From contig CAZGXW010000026.1 in assembly GCA_964529975.1 (NCBI GenBank), forward strand, positions 1 through 32,715: a stretch of DNA of 32,715 nucleotides, written 5' to 3'. Position 1 is the first letter of the stretch. Every line of letters starts with the position of its first letter. A program made the position numbers and the translations under genes. Below, one piece after another: positions 1 through 8,831 of the stretch. Under the pieces are notes generated by a model that searched no databases, was not told the DNA's origin, and worked only from the letters and a program-made list of their open reading frames with translations. This stretch comes from JADFMN01 sp964529975. Its GTDB lineage: Bacteria; Armatimonadota; Fimbriimonadia; Fimbriimonadales; Fimbriimonadaceae.

Positions 1-1746
1 AAGAGCAACTGGGGCGTTGGCAACTACAACGACCCGTACACGGCCCTCGTGGACGCACCGAAGTTGATCAACGCCGATCCGAACGGGCAAGACGGCCTTT
101 CGCCGAACCCGATGACGATCCGTGCGTACATCGACAACCAGTACGCGAAGTTGGATCAGACGATCAACATGTCGTTTGCGCGGTTCATCATCACTCTCCC
201 CGACGGGCTTTCGCTCGTCGGTGGTGAGACTGCTGAGAAGACCGTTCCGGGCGTGCCCGCGAACCAACTGCGGTTCGTCGAATGGCAGGTCGAGTCGGAC
301 GGTACGACGTTCGGCGATCTACCGATCACGATCACGTTCATCCCGACGCCTGGCCCGCAGAAGACGATCACGACGAACATTCGCGTGGCGGCTCATCCGC
401 GCATGCGGATCGCGAGCGGACCGCAGATGGTCACGTTCCCGTACTCGTTCACTGACTCTGCGCTCAGCGAGATCCTCGGTCTGACCCCGGACGTTGATTA
501 CACGGCGTACAAGTGGGATCCGGGCCAGGGCGCGTACCTGCCGGCCTCCGTCGCCATCCGCGGTGAGTCGGTTTGGATCGTCCCAGTCAATGACCAGGGC
601 TTCATCGACCTGGCGAACGCGTCGAACCCGCCGGACATGACGACGGGCGGCATGCTCACGACCTTGCGCAAGGGTTGGAACATGATCGGCAACCCCTACA
701 ACTACGCCATTCCTTTGGCTGACCTTGTTGCTGTTGTCGACGACTCTCCGGCGGATTCCTACACTTGGGCAGAACTGATCCAGAACGGCTACGTGAATTC
801 GGCAGTCGTCACTTGGGACCGCGGTCCGGCGGGCGACAATCCGCAGGGCGTGTACACCTTCACGACCAGCCAGTCCTCGAAACTGGAGCCTCACAAGGGC
901 TACTGGATCTACGTGAACACGTTCAATCCGGTCCGCATCTCTTGGCCGCAGGTCTACATTCCTGGATTGTCCAACTCGGGCAGGGCGGAAGAGAACCCGT
1001 GGAACAAGTCTGAGCGACAGTGGCGCGTGCAACTCGCGGCCCGTATGAGCGGCGGTTCCGACCTGCAGAACTATGTGGGTTACGTGGCCGACCCGAGCAA
1101 GGTCGCGTTCTACACGGTGCCGAAGCCGCCACAGGCTCCGGGCTCGTCTGTCGAGATGGTGATCGAAGGCACGGTCGCGGGCCAAGCCGCCCGCGTCGCC
1201 CAGGCGATCACCGACCGCAAGACCAAGACGGAGTTCCGCGTCCATGTCAACAACTCGGAAGCGGGCGACGTCACGGTGACGTGGCCGAACCTCTCCTCGG
1301 TGCCGCGAAACGTTCGCGCGAAACTGACCGACACGGCTACCGGCGAAACCCGCGACCTGCGGGCGACGTCGGGCTACACGTATCACATGAACCAACCGGG
1401 CAGCCGAGAGTTCGTGGTGACGCTGGAGCAGTCGGGCTCTTCGAGGCCGACGATCGGCAACGTGATGGTTAGCCAAGGCGACCGCGGCAACGGCGCGATG
1501 ACGATCAGTTACGCGCTTTCGGCAGACGCCCTGGTCTCGGTCCGAGTCCTCTCGGCCACCGGCAAGGAAGTCTATACGGTCACTCGAGGCCGAGCAGACT
1601 CCTCCGGCGAGAACCAGGTGCTGTGGAGCCTCCGCGACAACGCGAACCGCGCGGTCGCCCCGGGCACCTACCGCGTCGAGATCCTTGCTGAGACCCCAGA
1701 CGGCGAACGCGTCCGGAAGATCGTTCCGGTCAACGTGATCCGCTAG
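1..1746 (+). CDS. Secreted protein with C-terminal FlgD-like Ig domain (5' truncated)
   Basis: The frame is open from the first base, so the window cuts off the N-terminus; a GTG at 49 is not a credible true start. The visible 581 residues look like the C-terminal half of a large extracellular protein: beta-rich Ig-like segments, then a region containing KGWNMIGNPY, common in secreted proteins with C-terminal sorting or Ig modules. The last 80 or so residues (ISYALSADALVSVRV... to ...APGTYRVEIL) match the FlgD-like Ig fold used as a C-terminal module in many secreted enzymes. No catalytic domain is visible, so the enzymatic identity, if any (for example a protease), lies upstream. A strong hairpin follows the stop codon, so this is probably the last gene of its transcript. 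Secretion is inferred from domain type because the signal peptide is not in the window. Confidence 0.8.
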   Translation, partial: KSNWGVGNYNDPYTALVDAPKLINADPNGQDGLSPNPMTIRAYIDNQYAKLDQTINMSFARFIITLPDGLSLVGGETAEKTVPGVPANQLRFVEWQVESDGTTFGDLPITITFIPTPGPQKTITTNIRVAAHPRMRIASGPQMVTFPYSFTDSALSEILGLTPDVDYTAYKWDPGQGAYLPASVAIRGESVWIVPVNDQGFIDLANASNPPDMTTGGMLTTLRKGWNMIGNPYNYAIPLADLVAVVDDSPADSYTWAELIQNGYVNSAVVTWDRGPAGDNPQGVYTFTTSQSSKLEPHKGYWIYVNTFNPVRISWPQVYIPGLSNSGRAEENPWNKSERQWRVQLAARMSGGSDLQNYVGYVADPSKVAFYTVPKPPQAPGSSVEMVIEGTVAGQAARVAQAITDRKTKTEFRVHVNNSEAGDVTVTWPNLSSVPRNVRAKLTDTATGETRDLRATSGYTYHMNQPGSREFVVTLEQSGSSRPTIGNVMVSQGDRGNGAMTISYALSADALVSVRVLSATGKEVYTVTRGRADSSGENQVLWSLRDNANRAVAPGTYRVEILAETPDGERVRKIVPVNVIR

Positions 1747-1756
1747 TCTGACGACA

Positions 1757-1799
1757 CCAAGCGGCCGGGCCAGTGAAACGCTGGCCCGGCCGAACTTGG
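1757..1799 (+). terminator. Strong intergenic hairpin, probable terminator
   Basis: A perfect 12-bp GC-rich stem (1762-1773 with 1781-1792) closes a 7-nt loop. It is extended by a second 5-bp stem (1757-1761 with 1795-1799) across a 2-nt bulge. It lies just after the stop codon at 1744-1746 and before the next gene. There is no T-run, so it may stall polymerase or protect the 3' end rather than act as a classical intrinsic terminator. Confidence 0.6.
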
Positions 1800-1810
1800 A
1801 CTTAGACTGA

Positions 1811-3838
1811 TTGACTTTGAAGAGCGGCAAGAGGGCTATATCAACGGGGAGCCTCGCGCGAATCCTCACACTGATCGCGCTCTGTCTCGGTTTCGCCCTA
1901 GCCTCCGCCCAGACGGGCAGCATCCAGATGACGGCCTTCCCAGGCGTCAGCTTGGCCGACGGCCGTAGCACGATCACCATCACCGCCGAAGTCCGCGACA
2001 ATGGCGGAAGCCTGGTGCCGGACGGAACGCAGGTCGTTTTTGAGACGACCCTAGGCACGTTCCGCGAGACTGTGGTGACGACGCAGAACGGGTTCGCAAG
2101 GGCCGTGCTCGTCGCGAGCAGCATCCCCGGCGAGGCGAAGGTGCGGGCCGGCTCGCTAAAGTTCGGCGCGCTGGCCTCGATGGAGGTCGTCTTTGTCGCC
2201 GACCGCTCGCTCCTCTCCAGCGCTAACGACTATGTCGAGATCGTGGCTCCTCGGGCGATGGCCTACAGCCTCGAAGAGAAGGTGCTGCAGGCCAACGGTG
2301 AGAACCGCGGCGTCCACTTGCGCTACAAGGACATCGTGATCGACGCGGACGACATCGAACTGATCGTCCCCAACCACGAGGTCCGTGCGCGCAACGCCAA
2401 AGTGACGATGGGCGACAAGTCGTGGGAAGTCGACCGGCTGTACATGCGGCTCAACCAGCGCAAGGGAATGGCCCTTGCCACCGTCAAGGAGCCCTTCTAT
2501 CGGTTCTCGCGTTCATGGATCATCGCCGTGCCCGTCGAGGGCGAGCGCGAGCGCCAAGTGCCGATGGAAGTCACATCGAGCGGGCTGAACGTCGTCCAGA
2601 CCTTTGTACCGACGGCCCAGTTCGACTTCAAGGACATCTCGTACTCGCTGACGATCATTGAGGCGAAGAAGGCGATCGCGTATCCAGCGAGACAGGTGGA
2701 CTTCTATCGCGCCAACGTCATCGTGGGCGAGCAGTCGATCATGAAGGTGCCGTTGTTCCGGGCGAGCACGCAACCGCAGTCCCCGATCATCACCGAGCAG
2801 TTCTTGAACGTCTCGAACAACGACCTGGCGATCGACTATCCGTACTACCTCGACCTCCGTCCGGGCCAAATGAGCCTGTTGCGCCTCAGGTATGGCTCGA
2901 GCCTCGGTTCAGGCGTCGGGCGCACGGGTGGGACGTACCTCGACTACGAGTTCAACTGGAACCAAGGCGCTGACATGGACGGCGGGTTGAGGATCAGCGG
3001 GCTGGCACGAAAGGACTGGGGCGTCGGCCTTCGTCAGATGTGGCGTCCGAGCCCTCGCACGACGTTCTCGGCGCAACTCGATTTTCCGGCGCACAAAAGC
3101 ATGTTCGCGAACGTGAACCTCTCGAACGACTTCGACGGGTTCAACGCGAACTTGAACGCCTCGCACGGTCAGAGCATCCAGGGCCTCCGGTTCCAGAACA
3201 ACCAGTACTCGATGATCCTCGAGAAAGACCCGATCTACATCGGCGACTCGGCCCGCTTGTTCCTCGGCCTCAATGCCGTCCAGACGAACTTCGTCTCACC
3301 GACTTCTGACAACACACAGCAAAGGTACGGCCTACGGGCTCGGCTTATCGGGAACACGATGCGCCTCGGACCGGGACAGTCGCTCAACCTGAGTTATGTC
3401 GCTGGGCACTATTCCGGGACGAACCTCTCATCCCCGTTCACACACCAAGCGACCCTCGCGTTGACCACTGCGTTTCCCAACGGCATCTATCTGCAGACCA
3501 ACTACGACTTTGTGATGGACGGCATCACGGACACGGCGCTTGGGCGACATCGGCTTTCAAGCGAGGCCTACTACAACAGGGGCTCTTACTCGATCCACGG
3601 CTTCGTGGCGAAGAGCCTTGACGTCCAGCGATTGAACGCAAGCGTCCAGTTCAACTACCGCGCCTCTTCGCTGTGGCGCCTCAATTACGGCTACTACCTG
3701 GACCAGTACCTCGGGGCGACTTACCTCGACCAGACGGTGATCCTTGCTTACCGGATCGGGTTCCGAGAGATCGGGTTAAGCTATTCTGCTCGCAGAAACC
3801 GCCTTGGGATCGAGATACTTGGTACGACTTTCAACTAG
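1811..3838 (+). CDS. LptD/OstA-like outer-membrane barrel protein with N-terminal Big_1 domain
   Basis: Probable outer-membrane protein of the LPS-transport LptD/OstA type. Residues 1-34 form a signal peptide ending ...FALASAQ. Residues 36-130 resemble a bacterial Ig-like Big_1 (invasin) domain. Residues 150-225 resemble an OstA/LptA-like beta-jellyroll segment (RYKDIVIDADDIELIV...). Residues 290-320 (AIAYPARQVDFYRANV, then MKVPLFRA) recall the LptD stretch before the barrel. From about 340 (IDYPYYLDLRPGQ) to the end are alternating aromatic strands typical of a barrel. At 675 aa it is close to LptD length, but LptD normally lacks a Big_1 domain. Start options are TTG 1811 and in-frame TTG 1817; a TAGACT hexamer at 1803-1808 lies 8 nt before 1817 and favours 1817 as a leaderless start. 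The 3' end overlaps the next gene by 35 nt. The LptD assignment rests on motif resemblance read by eye. Confidence 0.65.
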   Translation: MTLKSGKRAISTGSLARILTLIALCLGFALASAQTGSIQMTAFPGVSLADGRSTITITAEVRDNGGSLVPDGTQVVFETTLGTFRETVVTTQNGFARAVLVASSIPGEAKVRAGSLKFGALASMEVVFVADRSLLSSANDYVEIVAPRAMAYSLEEKVLQANGENRGVHLRYKDIVIDADDIELIVPNHEVRARNAKVTMGDKSWEVDRLYMRLNQRKGMALATVKEPFYRFSRSWIIAVPVEGERERQVPMEVTSSGLNVVQTFVPTAQFDFKDISYSLTIIEAKKAIAYPARQVDFYRANVIVGEQSIMKVPLFRASTQPQSPIITEQFLNVSNNDLAIDYPYYLDLRPGQMSLLRLRYGSSLGSGVGRTGGTYLDYEFNWNQGADMDGGLRISGLARKDWGVGLRQMWRPSPRTTFSAQLDFPAHKSMFANVNLSNDFDGFNANLNASHGQSIQGLRFQNNQYSMILEKDPIYIGDSARLFLGLNAVQTNFVSPTSDNTQQRYGLRARLIGNTMRLGPGQSLNLSYVAGHYSGTNLSSPFTHQATLALTTAFPNGIYLQTNYDFVMDGITDTALGRHRLSSEAYYNRGSYSIHGFVAKSLDVQRLNASVQFNYRASSLWRLNYGYYLDQYLGATYLDQTVILAYRIGFREIGLSYSARRNRLGIEILGTTFN

Positions 3839-5603
3839 CCTCCTGGCGCTCCTTGTTGCCGGGCTTGCGTCCGCCCAGTCTTTTGGGAGGTTCGGCTATT
3901 CGTCTCTGCCGTCGATCCCTGGGTTCCAATTCTCGGCCGCCGGGTTTCGATCCAGTGCGCCAGGCTCTGACACATTCCGGTTCACCTCTGAACTTAAGGG
4001 GTTCCGAGCGACGGAGGTCAACGACCGTGCTGCGCTCTATGCGGGCCCGGACGCCGCAGGGCTCCCGAACAAAGTCCGCGTCAACCTGCGTTCGCCCGGT
4101 TTCGAGATGTACTTTCCGCAGGGCCTTAGGCTCGAACTCTCACCGTTGCTCAACCCCTACTTGAGTTGGTCTGAAGGCAGCGTCGGGCCGGAAATCCCGG
4201 TGCCGCCCTCCAAGTGGGTGCTCGTCTCGTTCCAGGACGCCCAGGCGCCGGTGCTGCTGTGCTTTGAGGGCGCTCCCCCCGAATTGACGCTCATTGGCAA
4301 GGCGGGGCAGTGGGCGATCGTGTCGAAGGAACCGTTCGCGGGCTGGGTGCGCTTTTGTCTGCCCTTGGGCCATTACAAGCGGGCTGGGACGGACGCCGCC
4401 TCGCTCGGGCAGAGTGTGCAGGCGGTCAAGAAGTACGAGGACGTGTGGACGGCTCCGAGGGCGGGGCTCGTTGACTTTGAGATCCGTTCAGACGCGACTT
4501 CGGTGACCGTCGTATGGACGTTCGACAAGCCTGGTGCTGTCGTGCCGCCAGCGGCGATGCTGGCGCGCGCCGGCGGCTATCCGATCCAAATCCTGAGCGG
4601 AACGAAGACCACGGAGGCCGACCTGTGGGAGGGCCCCGTCGCGGTGACCACCGAGGCCAAACTCGCGATCAAGTTCCCGCTCGTCCGTGTCCCCCTGGGG
4701 CGGTCTCTGACTCTCGGAAAGGCTCCGGCCGACCTCATCGCCTCTGCGTCGCCCTTCGACGTGGCAAGCCTGACGGAACTCGCCTTGACCGGCCTGCTCG
4801 CTGGCAGGGACAGGATCGTGCTCGACGCGCTGGAGAACGCGACGGCGGAGTACCTCTCGCACGCACAAATGGTGGTCGAGAACCACACGCAGCAGAAACT
4901 GCCTTTCCCGGCGGACGGGACGGGGATCGACCTTGCGGCGGCGCACGCACTCGTCGCCCAGTGCCGGACCGTGGCGAGCGGGCAACTCAGCCGAACGAAC
5001 ACGCTGTTTGCAAACGTTGATTGGAAGCGCGATTGGTACTCGTGGATGGTTTGGGCGGACGACCAGGCGACGGCCCGCCGGGCGACCGCGCTCCTCTCGG
5101 TCGCCGGCGCGCTGAGCAGCGAGCCAGACCGGCGGCTAGAGGCGGCGATGCTGCACAGCGGCATGTGCGCCGAGCGCGCCCTCAGGCTGTTCCGCCAGCG
5201 TCGCGGGTTCTCTGACTCCCGGCCGATCTTGAACGAGCCGATGTTCAATCTCCGATCCGGGCTCTTCATGACGGGATCCGACCGGTTCGTCGACTCGCTG
5301 TTGAGCGAAGTCCGGATCGTGTCCTGGGAGCCCGTGCAAGCGGAGACGACGCCAGAAGGCGTCACGATCCGGTTCAAGGTCGACGAACTCAAGCCTGGAC
5401 AGATGGTGTTTGAGATCGGACGCCCCGTCGAAGCGATCGCGGTATCAAACTTGAAGTCGCTGGTCGCCAAGCAGGCGCTCGGAAGGCTTACGGTCGACTA
5501 TGAGCCGAACGAAGTCGGTGAGTGCGTGGTCACTCTGCGCTCGCCGGGCTGGTCGAACCCATTGCCCGCCTTGGCACCGCCTCCCCGTTGGACGGAGGGG
5601 TAG
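3804..5603 (+). CDS. Secreted protein of unknown family
   Basis: A 599-residue protein with a clear signal peptide (basic start, hydrophobic LSTSLLALLVAGLASAQ, cleavage near residue 25), so it is exported. The N-terminal 300 residues look beta-rich. The middle (about 330-470) looks helical, with stretches such as DWYSWMVWADDQATA and AERALRLFRQRRGF, and the C-terminal 100 residues are again beta-rich. I do not recognise the family; a helical-barrel carbohydrate-active enzyme is possible but unsupported. It starts inside the LptD-like gene (TTG 3804, alternatively TTG 3819), which implies translational coupling and perhaps a role in the same envelope process. Its last 74 bases overlap the 3' end of nadB on the other strand. 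Start choice is uncertain because no good Shine-Dalgarno is visible. Confidence 0.75.
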   Translation: MGSRYLVRLSTSLLALLVAGLASAQSFGRFGYSSLPSIPGFQFSAAGFRSSAPGSDTFRFTSELKGFRATEVNDRAALYAGPDAAGLPNKVRVNLRSPGFEMYFPQGLRLELSPLLNPYLSWSEGSVGPEIPVPPSKWVLVSFQDAQAPVLLCFEGAPPELTLIGKAGQWAIVSKEPFAGWVRFCLPLGHYKRAGTDAASLGQSVQAVKKYEDVWTAPRAGLVDFEIRSDATSVTVVWTFDKPGAVVPPAAMLARAGGYPIQILSGTKTTEADLWEGPVAVTTEAKLAIKFPLVRVPLGRSLTLGKAPADLIASASPFDVASLTELALTGLLAGRDRIVLDALENATAEYLSHAQMVVENHTQQKLPFPADGTGIDLAAAHALVAQCRTVASGQLSRTNTLFANVDWKRDWYSWMVWADDQATARRATALLSVAGALSSEPDRRLEAAMLHSGMCAERALRLFRQRRGFSDSRPILNEPMFNLRSGLFMTGSDRFVDSLLSEVRIVSWEPVQAETTPEGVTIRFKVDELKPGQMVFEIGRPVEAIAVSNLKSLVAKQALGRLTVDYEPNEVGECVVTLRSPGWSNPLPALAPPPRWTEG

Positions 5604-7098
5604 GCGCCTCATAGTCGGCGTTGTAGTGGAGCCCGACGTTCTGTTTACGTGCTAGTGCACCGGCGACCGTCTCAATCGCAGCGACCAGAATGTTGTGCGT
5701 CTCCAGCGAATAAGCGGAGAACGGGGCCGATGAGAGAGAGTCGTACTCCTTCGCCAGGCGGTCCAGGACGTCCTTTGCTTCGTTCAGCCCCGCCGTGTCG
5801 CGAAACACACCGACGTGCTGAGACATGCAACGCTGGACCTCGTGTCTGATGCGAACGGCCTCGTTCTCTGCAATGCACTTAGGCTGAGCAGGCTCGGTCG
5901 CAGGGTCATGAGGCTCGGGCTCGTTCCTCGCGCTCTCGGCGGACGAGATGCTGAACACCATTGCTTCGAGCAGACTGTTGCTGGCGAGCCTATTTGCGCC
6001 GTGGACACCGGTGCAAGAGACCTCTCCGGCGGCATAGAGGCCAGGAACGTTTGTTCGGCCGTCGAGGTCGGTGACGACGCCTCCGCACGAATAGTGCTGT
6101 GCTGGAACGACGGGGATCCAGTCCTTCTCAATCTCGATCGAGACTTCGCGGAGCCGCTCCCATATGGTGGGGAACTCGTGTTTGAGGGCCTCTGGCTTCA
6201 GGTGGGTGACGTCGAGGTAGACGCACCACGTGTCGAGTTTGGCCATCTCTTTCTCGATCGCCCTCGCCACGACGTCGCGCGGTGCGAGTTCCAGACGGTC
6301 GTCGTAATCGTACATAAAGCGCCTGCCGAGGTGGTTGCGAAGGATGCCGCCCGCTCCTCGCACAGCCTCAGTGATAAGGAAGCCCCGAAGTTGCGGATGG
6401 TAGAGAGTCGTCGGATGGAACTGCATGAACTCCATGTTGCGAATCTCCGCGCCTGCTTCCTTTGCCAGCCCGATTCCGTCCGCGGTGGCGACTCGCGGGT
6501 TCGTCGTGTGGGTGTAGAGTTTGCCGCAGCCCCCTGTGGCGAGCATTGTGGCTCGGCCGAGGATGGTCTTCAACCCGAGTTCTTCGATCTGGGCTGTGAC
6601 CCCGATGCAGCGTCCGCCGTCTACGAGCAAGCGCGTGACGAAAGCGCCCTCGTAGACCAGGACGTTCTCGTTCTTGCGGACCGCCTCAGTGACCGCGCGC
6701 TCGACTTCCCACCCTGTCCTGTCGGCGAAGTGGACGATGCGGTTGCGGCTGTGCCCGCCTTCTCGACCCAAGTTGAGGTCCGAAGACTCGTCAATGTCGA
6801 ACCGGGCACCGAGTTGGCTGAGCCATTGGATGGCACTGGGCGCCATCTGCACGAGGTGCCGCACGGCGACGGGGTCGCACAGGCCCGCACCGGCGATCAG
6901 CGTGTCTTGCTCGTGAAGCTCCCAAGAGTCGGACTCGCCGACCGCTGCGGCGATGCCTCCTTGGGCGTAGTTCGTGTTGCTTTCGTAGAGTTCGGCCTTC
7001 GTGAGCACGCACACGCGCCCGTGCTCGGCGGCCCTGAGCGCAAAGGTGAGGCCCGCCAGCCCGCTGCCCACGACGACGTAGTCGAACCTCTCGGCCAT
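5530..7098 (-). CDS. nadB: L-aspartate oxidase
   Basis: Flavoprotein that oxidises L-aspartate to iminoaspartate, the first step of de novo NAD synthesis (NadA makes quinolinate next). The N-terminal FAD dinucleotide motif GSGLAG is at residues 11-16, followed by the family block NTNYAQGGIAAAVG (41-54). Substrate-site and flavin motifs are present: FMQFHPTTLYHP, ITEAVRGAGGIL, the HYSCGGV block and GLYAAGEVSCTGVHGANRLASN. The C-terminal helical domain is present. Length (522 aa) is typical, with about 25 extra residues after the usual GLHYNADY ending; that tail is the part overlapping the convergent gene. ATG at 7098 fits the flavoprotein N-terminus. nadA and nadC are not in this window. A TATCCT hexamer at 7109-7114 (minus strand) lies 10 nt before the start, leaving almost no leader. 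Confidence 0.95.
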   Translation of the reverse strand: MAERFDYVVVGSGLAGLTFALRAAEHGRVCVLTKAELYESNTNYAQGGIAAAVGESDSWELHEQDTLIAGAGLCDPVAVRHLVQMAPSAIQWLSQLGARFDIDESSDLNLGREGGHSRNRIVHFADRTGWEVERAVTEAVRKNENVLVYEGAFVTRLLVDGGRCIGVTAQIEELGLKTILGRATMLATGGCGKLYTHTTNPRVATADGIGLAKEAGAEIRNMEFMQFHPTTLYHPQLRGFLITEAVRGAGGILRNHLGRRFMYDYDDRLELAPRDVVARAIEKEMAKLDTWCVYLDVTHLKPEALKHEFPTIWERLREVSIEIEKDWIPVVPAQHYSCGGVVTDLDGRTNVPGLYAAGEVSCTGVHGANRLASNSLLEAMVFSISSAESARNEPEPHDPATEPAQPKCIAENEAVRIRHEVQRCMSQHVGVFRDTAGLNEAKDVLDRLAKEYDSLSSAPFSAYSLETHNILVAAIETVAGALARKQNVGLHYNADYEAPTPPSNGEAVPRRAMGSTSPASAE

Positions 7099-7142
7099 CC
7101 AGGTTTCTAGGATACGCCGCCCGTCGGGATAGAATCGAAGGG
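7099..7142. promoter_or_regulatory. Divergent promoters for nadB and the aldo/keto reductase
   Basis: Only 44 bp separate two divergent start codons. On the plus strand TAGAAT at 7130-7135 ends exactly 7 nt before the ATG at 7143, predicting a leaderless transcript. On the minus strand TATCCT (7114-7109) ends 10 nt before the nadB ATG. Neither has a clear -35 element. Confidence 0.55.
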
Positions 7143-8066
7143 ATGGGCATCTCGCGGCGCGAGTTCTTGAAGCGGTCCGCCGCGGCGGCGGGCTCGGTCA
7201 GCCTGCCCAGCCTGATCTCGGAGTGGCTGGAGCAGGGCAAGATGGCCATGCGTCCCTTGGGCCAGACCGGTTGGAACGCGTCGATCTACACAGTCGGGAC
7301 GGCCGAGATTCCGTCGTCCCAGGCTGCGATCGACGCCTTGCGCGCCTTGTTCGATGGCGGTGTGAACGTGGTCGACACGGCGCCAAGTTACATGGGGACG
7401 CAGAGTGAATCGACCGTGGGCCGGGCGATCGAGGGTAGGCGAGACAAGTTGTTCCTCTGCACCAAGACGCTGGAGCGCACGGCGGACGGGGCGTATCGCG
7501 AGGTCAAGGAAAGCCTGGGACGGCTGAAGAGCGGCCACGTGGACTTGTTGCAGGTCCACGCCGTGAACGACTCCGGCACGTTGGAGGCCGTGCTTCGAAA
7601 GGGCGGGGCCGTCGAGGGGCTCGAACGCTGCAAGAAGGAGGGCCTGATCAGACACATAGGCATCACGGGCCACACGCGTCCCGAAGTGATACTCGACGCC
7701 ATCAAGAGATATCCGTTCGAGTCGATCCTCGTTCCAGTCAGCGCGATGGACAAGCACATCAACGACTTCTGCGACGCGTGCGTGCCGTATGCGAACGAGA
7801 AGGGGATCGCCGTCGTGGCCATGAAGTCGGTGAAGGGGATCGAGCGGGCCAAGCCTGGCCAGTTCGAGGCAGCCGAGTTCATTCGATATTCGCTGTCGAA
7901 GCCGGTCTCGACGTTGAACCTCGGGCTTCGTCGTCCTGAAGAGGCGCTGCAGAACCTCAAGACGGTGCTTGGGTTCAAGCCTATGCCGACCGAGGAAATG
8001 CAGTCATTGGAGGCGCGCGTGAAGGGCGACGCCAACACGCGGACGCTCTGGTGGAAGGCGCAGTAG
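7143..8066 (+). CDS. Tat-signal aldo/keto reductase family protein
   Basis: NAD(P)H-dependent oxidoreductase of the aldo/keto reductase fold. The N-terminus carries a twin-arginine signature (SRREFLK, residues 4-10) followed by an Ala-rich segment, suggesting export of the folded protein, although the hydrophobic stretch is weak. The TIM-barrel part starts near residue 36 (MRPLGQTGW). The catalytic tetrad can be read as Asp78 (VVDTAPSY), Tyr83, Lys108 (CTKTLE) and His139 (LLQVHAV). Length is 307 aa, typical for the family plus the signal. Substrate cannot be predicted. ATG 7143 is supported by the -10 hexamer 7 nt upstream. It is convergent with the FlhG-like gene, with one base between the two stop codons. 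Confidence 0.88.
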   Translation: MGISRREFLKRSAAAAGSVSLPSLISEWLEQGKMAMRPLGQTGWNASIYTVGTAEIPSSQAAIDALRALFDGGVNVVDTAPSYMGTQSESTVGRAIEGRRDKLFLCTKTLERTADGAYREVKESLGRLKSGHVDLLQVHAVNDSGTLEAVLRKGGAVEGLERCKKEGLIRHIGITGHTRPEVILDAIKRYPFESILVPVSAMDKHINDFCDACVPYANEKGIAVVAMKSVKGIERAKPGQFEAAEFIRYSLSKPVSTLNLGLRRPEEALQNLKTVLGFKPMPTEEMQSLEARVKGDANTRTLWWKAQ

Positions 8067-8067
8067 G

Positions 8068-8823
8068 CTACGCGGCCTTGCGAGGATAGACCGGGATCGC
8101 GAACTCCCTGGCGACTGCCTCGAAGTCGGTGGCGGCGCGGCAACTCGGATAGCACTCCATCATTGCCTTTCGCTTCTTCATCGATTCTACGAACGCGGCG
8201 TCCTGGCGGACGTAGCCTCCGAAGAGCACGTCGAAGTCGAGGTAGTTCTGTGCCGTAGTCTTGACGACTTCGAAGACGGAGCGAGCTTCGTGCTCGTTTG
8301 CGACGCGATTGATGAGGACGCGAACGACGGCCTCGGGCTGTCGCTTCACGAGCACCTTGATGAGCGCGTAGGCGTCGGTGATCGCGGTGGCCTCTGGCGT
8401 CGTGACGACGAGGACCTCGTCAGACCGCGTGAGGAACGCAAAGACCCTGTTGTCCAGGCCGGCGGCGGTGTCGTAGAGCAGGATGTCGAAGTCTTCTGCC
8501 AGGCCGTCGATCTGCGAGAAGAACGCGGCCATGCGCTTGGGGCCGGCGTGCATGAGTTGGGCGACGCCGCTGCCGCCGGTCACGATCTGGACTCCGCTCG
8601 GGCCGCTGACCATGACCTCGCGCAGGCCCATCTCACCGCTGATGACGTGCTGTAGGTTGAACTCAGACTTGACGCCGACCATGATGTCGACGTTGGCGAG
8701 TTGCAGGTCGGCGTCGAAGACACAGACGCGCTTTCCTTGTTTGGCGAGGGCGATGGCTAGGTTGATGGAGACGCTGGTCTTACCGACGCCACCCTTTCCG
8801 CTGGAGACTGAAACTGTCCTCAT
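8068..8823 (-). CDS. FlhG/MinD-like ParA-family ATPase
   Basis: Cytoplasmic deviant-Walker ATPase. The deviant Walker A SSGKGGVGKTS has signature Lys10 and Lys15. FDADLQLANVDIMVG (36-50) is very like the FlhG/FleN sequence, and YDTAAGLD (117-124) is the switch II region. This resemblance favours FlhG/FleN (control of flagellar or pilus number and place) over MinD proper. There is no FleQ-binding extension and no evident C-terminal amphipathic membrane helix. Length (251 aa) is slightly short for FlhG. It lies 8 bp downstream of an MshEN protein gene and is surely co-transcribed with it. FleN partners a c-di-GMP receptor (FleQ) in Pseudomonas, so the pairing with candidate c-di-GMP-binding proteins is suggestive. 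No flagellar genes are visible here. Confidence 0.88.
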   Translation of the reverse strand: MRTVSVSSGKGGVGKTSVSINLAIALAKQGKRVCVFDADLQLANVDIMVGVKSEFNLQHVISGEMGLREVMVSGPSGVQIVTGGSGVAQLMHAGPKRMAAFFSQIDGLAEDFDILLYDTAAGLDNRVFAFLTRSDEVLVVTTPEATAITDAYALIKVLVKRQPEAVVRVLINRVANEHEARSVFEVVKTTAQNYLDFDVLFGGYVRQDAAFVESMKKRKAMMECYPSCRAATDFEAVAREFAIPVYPRKAA

Positions 8824-8831
8824 GGCGTTCC

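Noticed and set aside
319..2124. 601-aa minus-strand open frame
   Set aside because: Antisense to the secreted protein and the start of the LptD-like gene; Arg/Val/Asp-rich composition with no domain, caused by GC-rich codon bias.
5815..7110. 431-aa plus-strand open frame
   Set aside because: Antisense to nadB, which is well supported.
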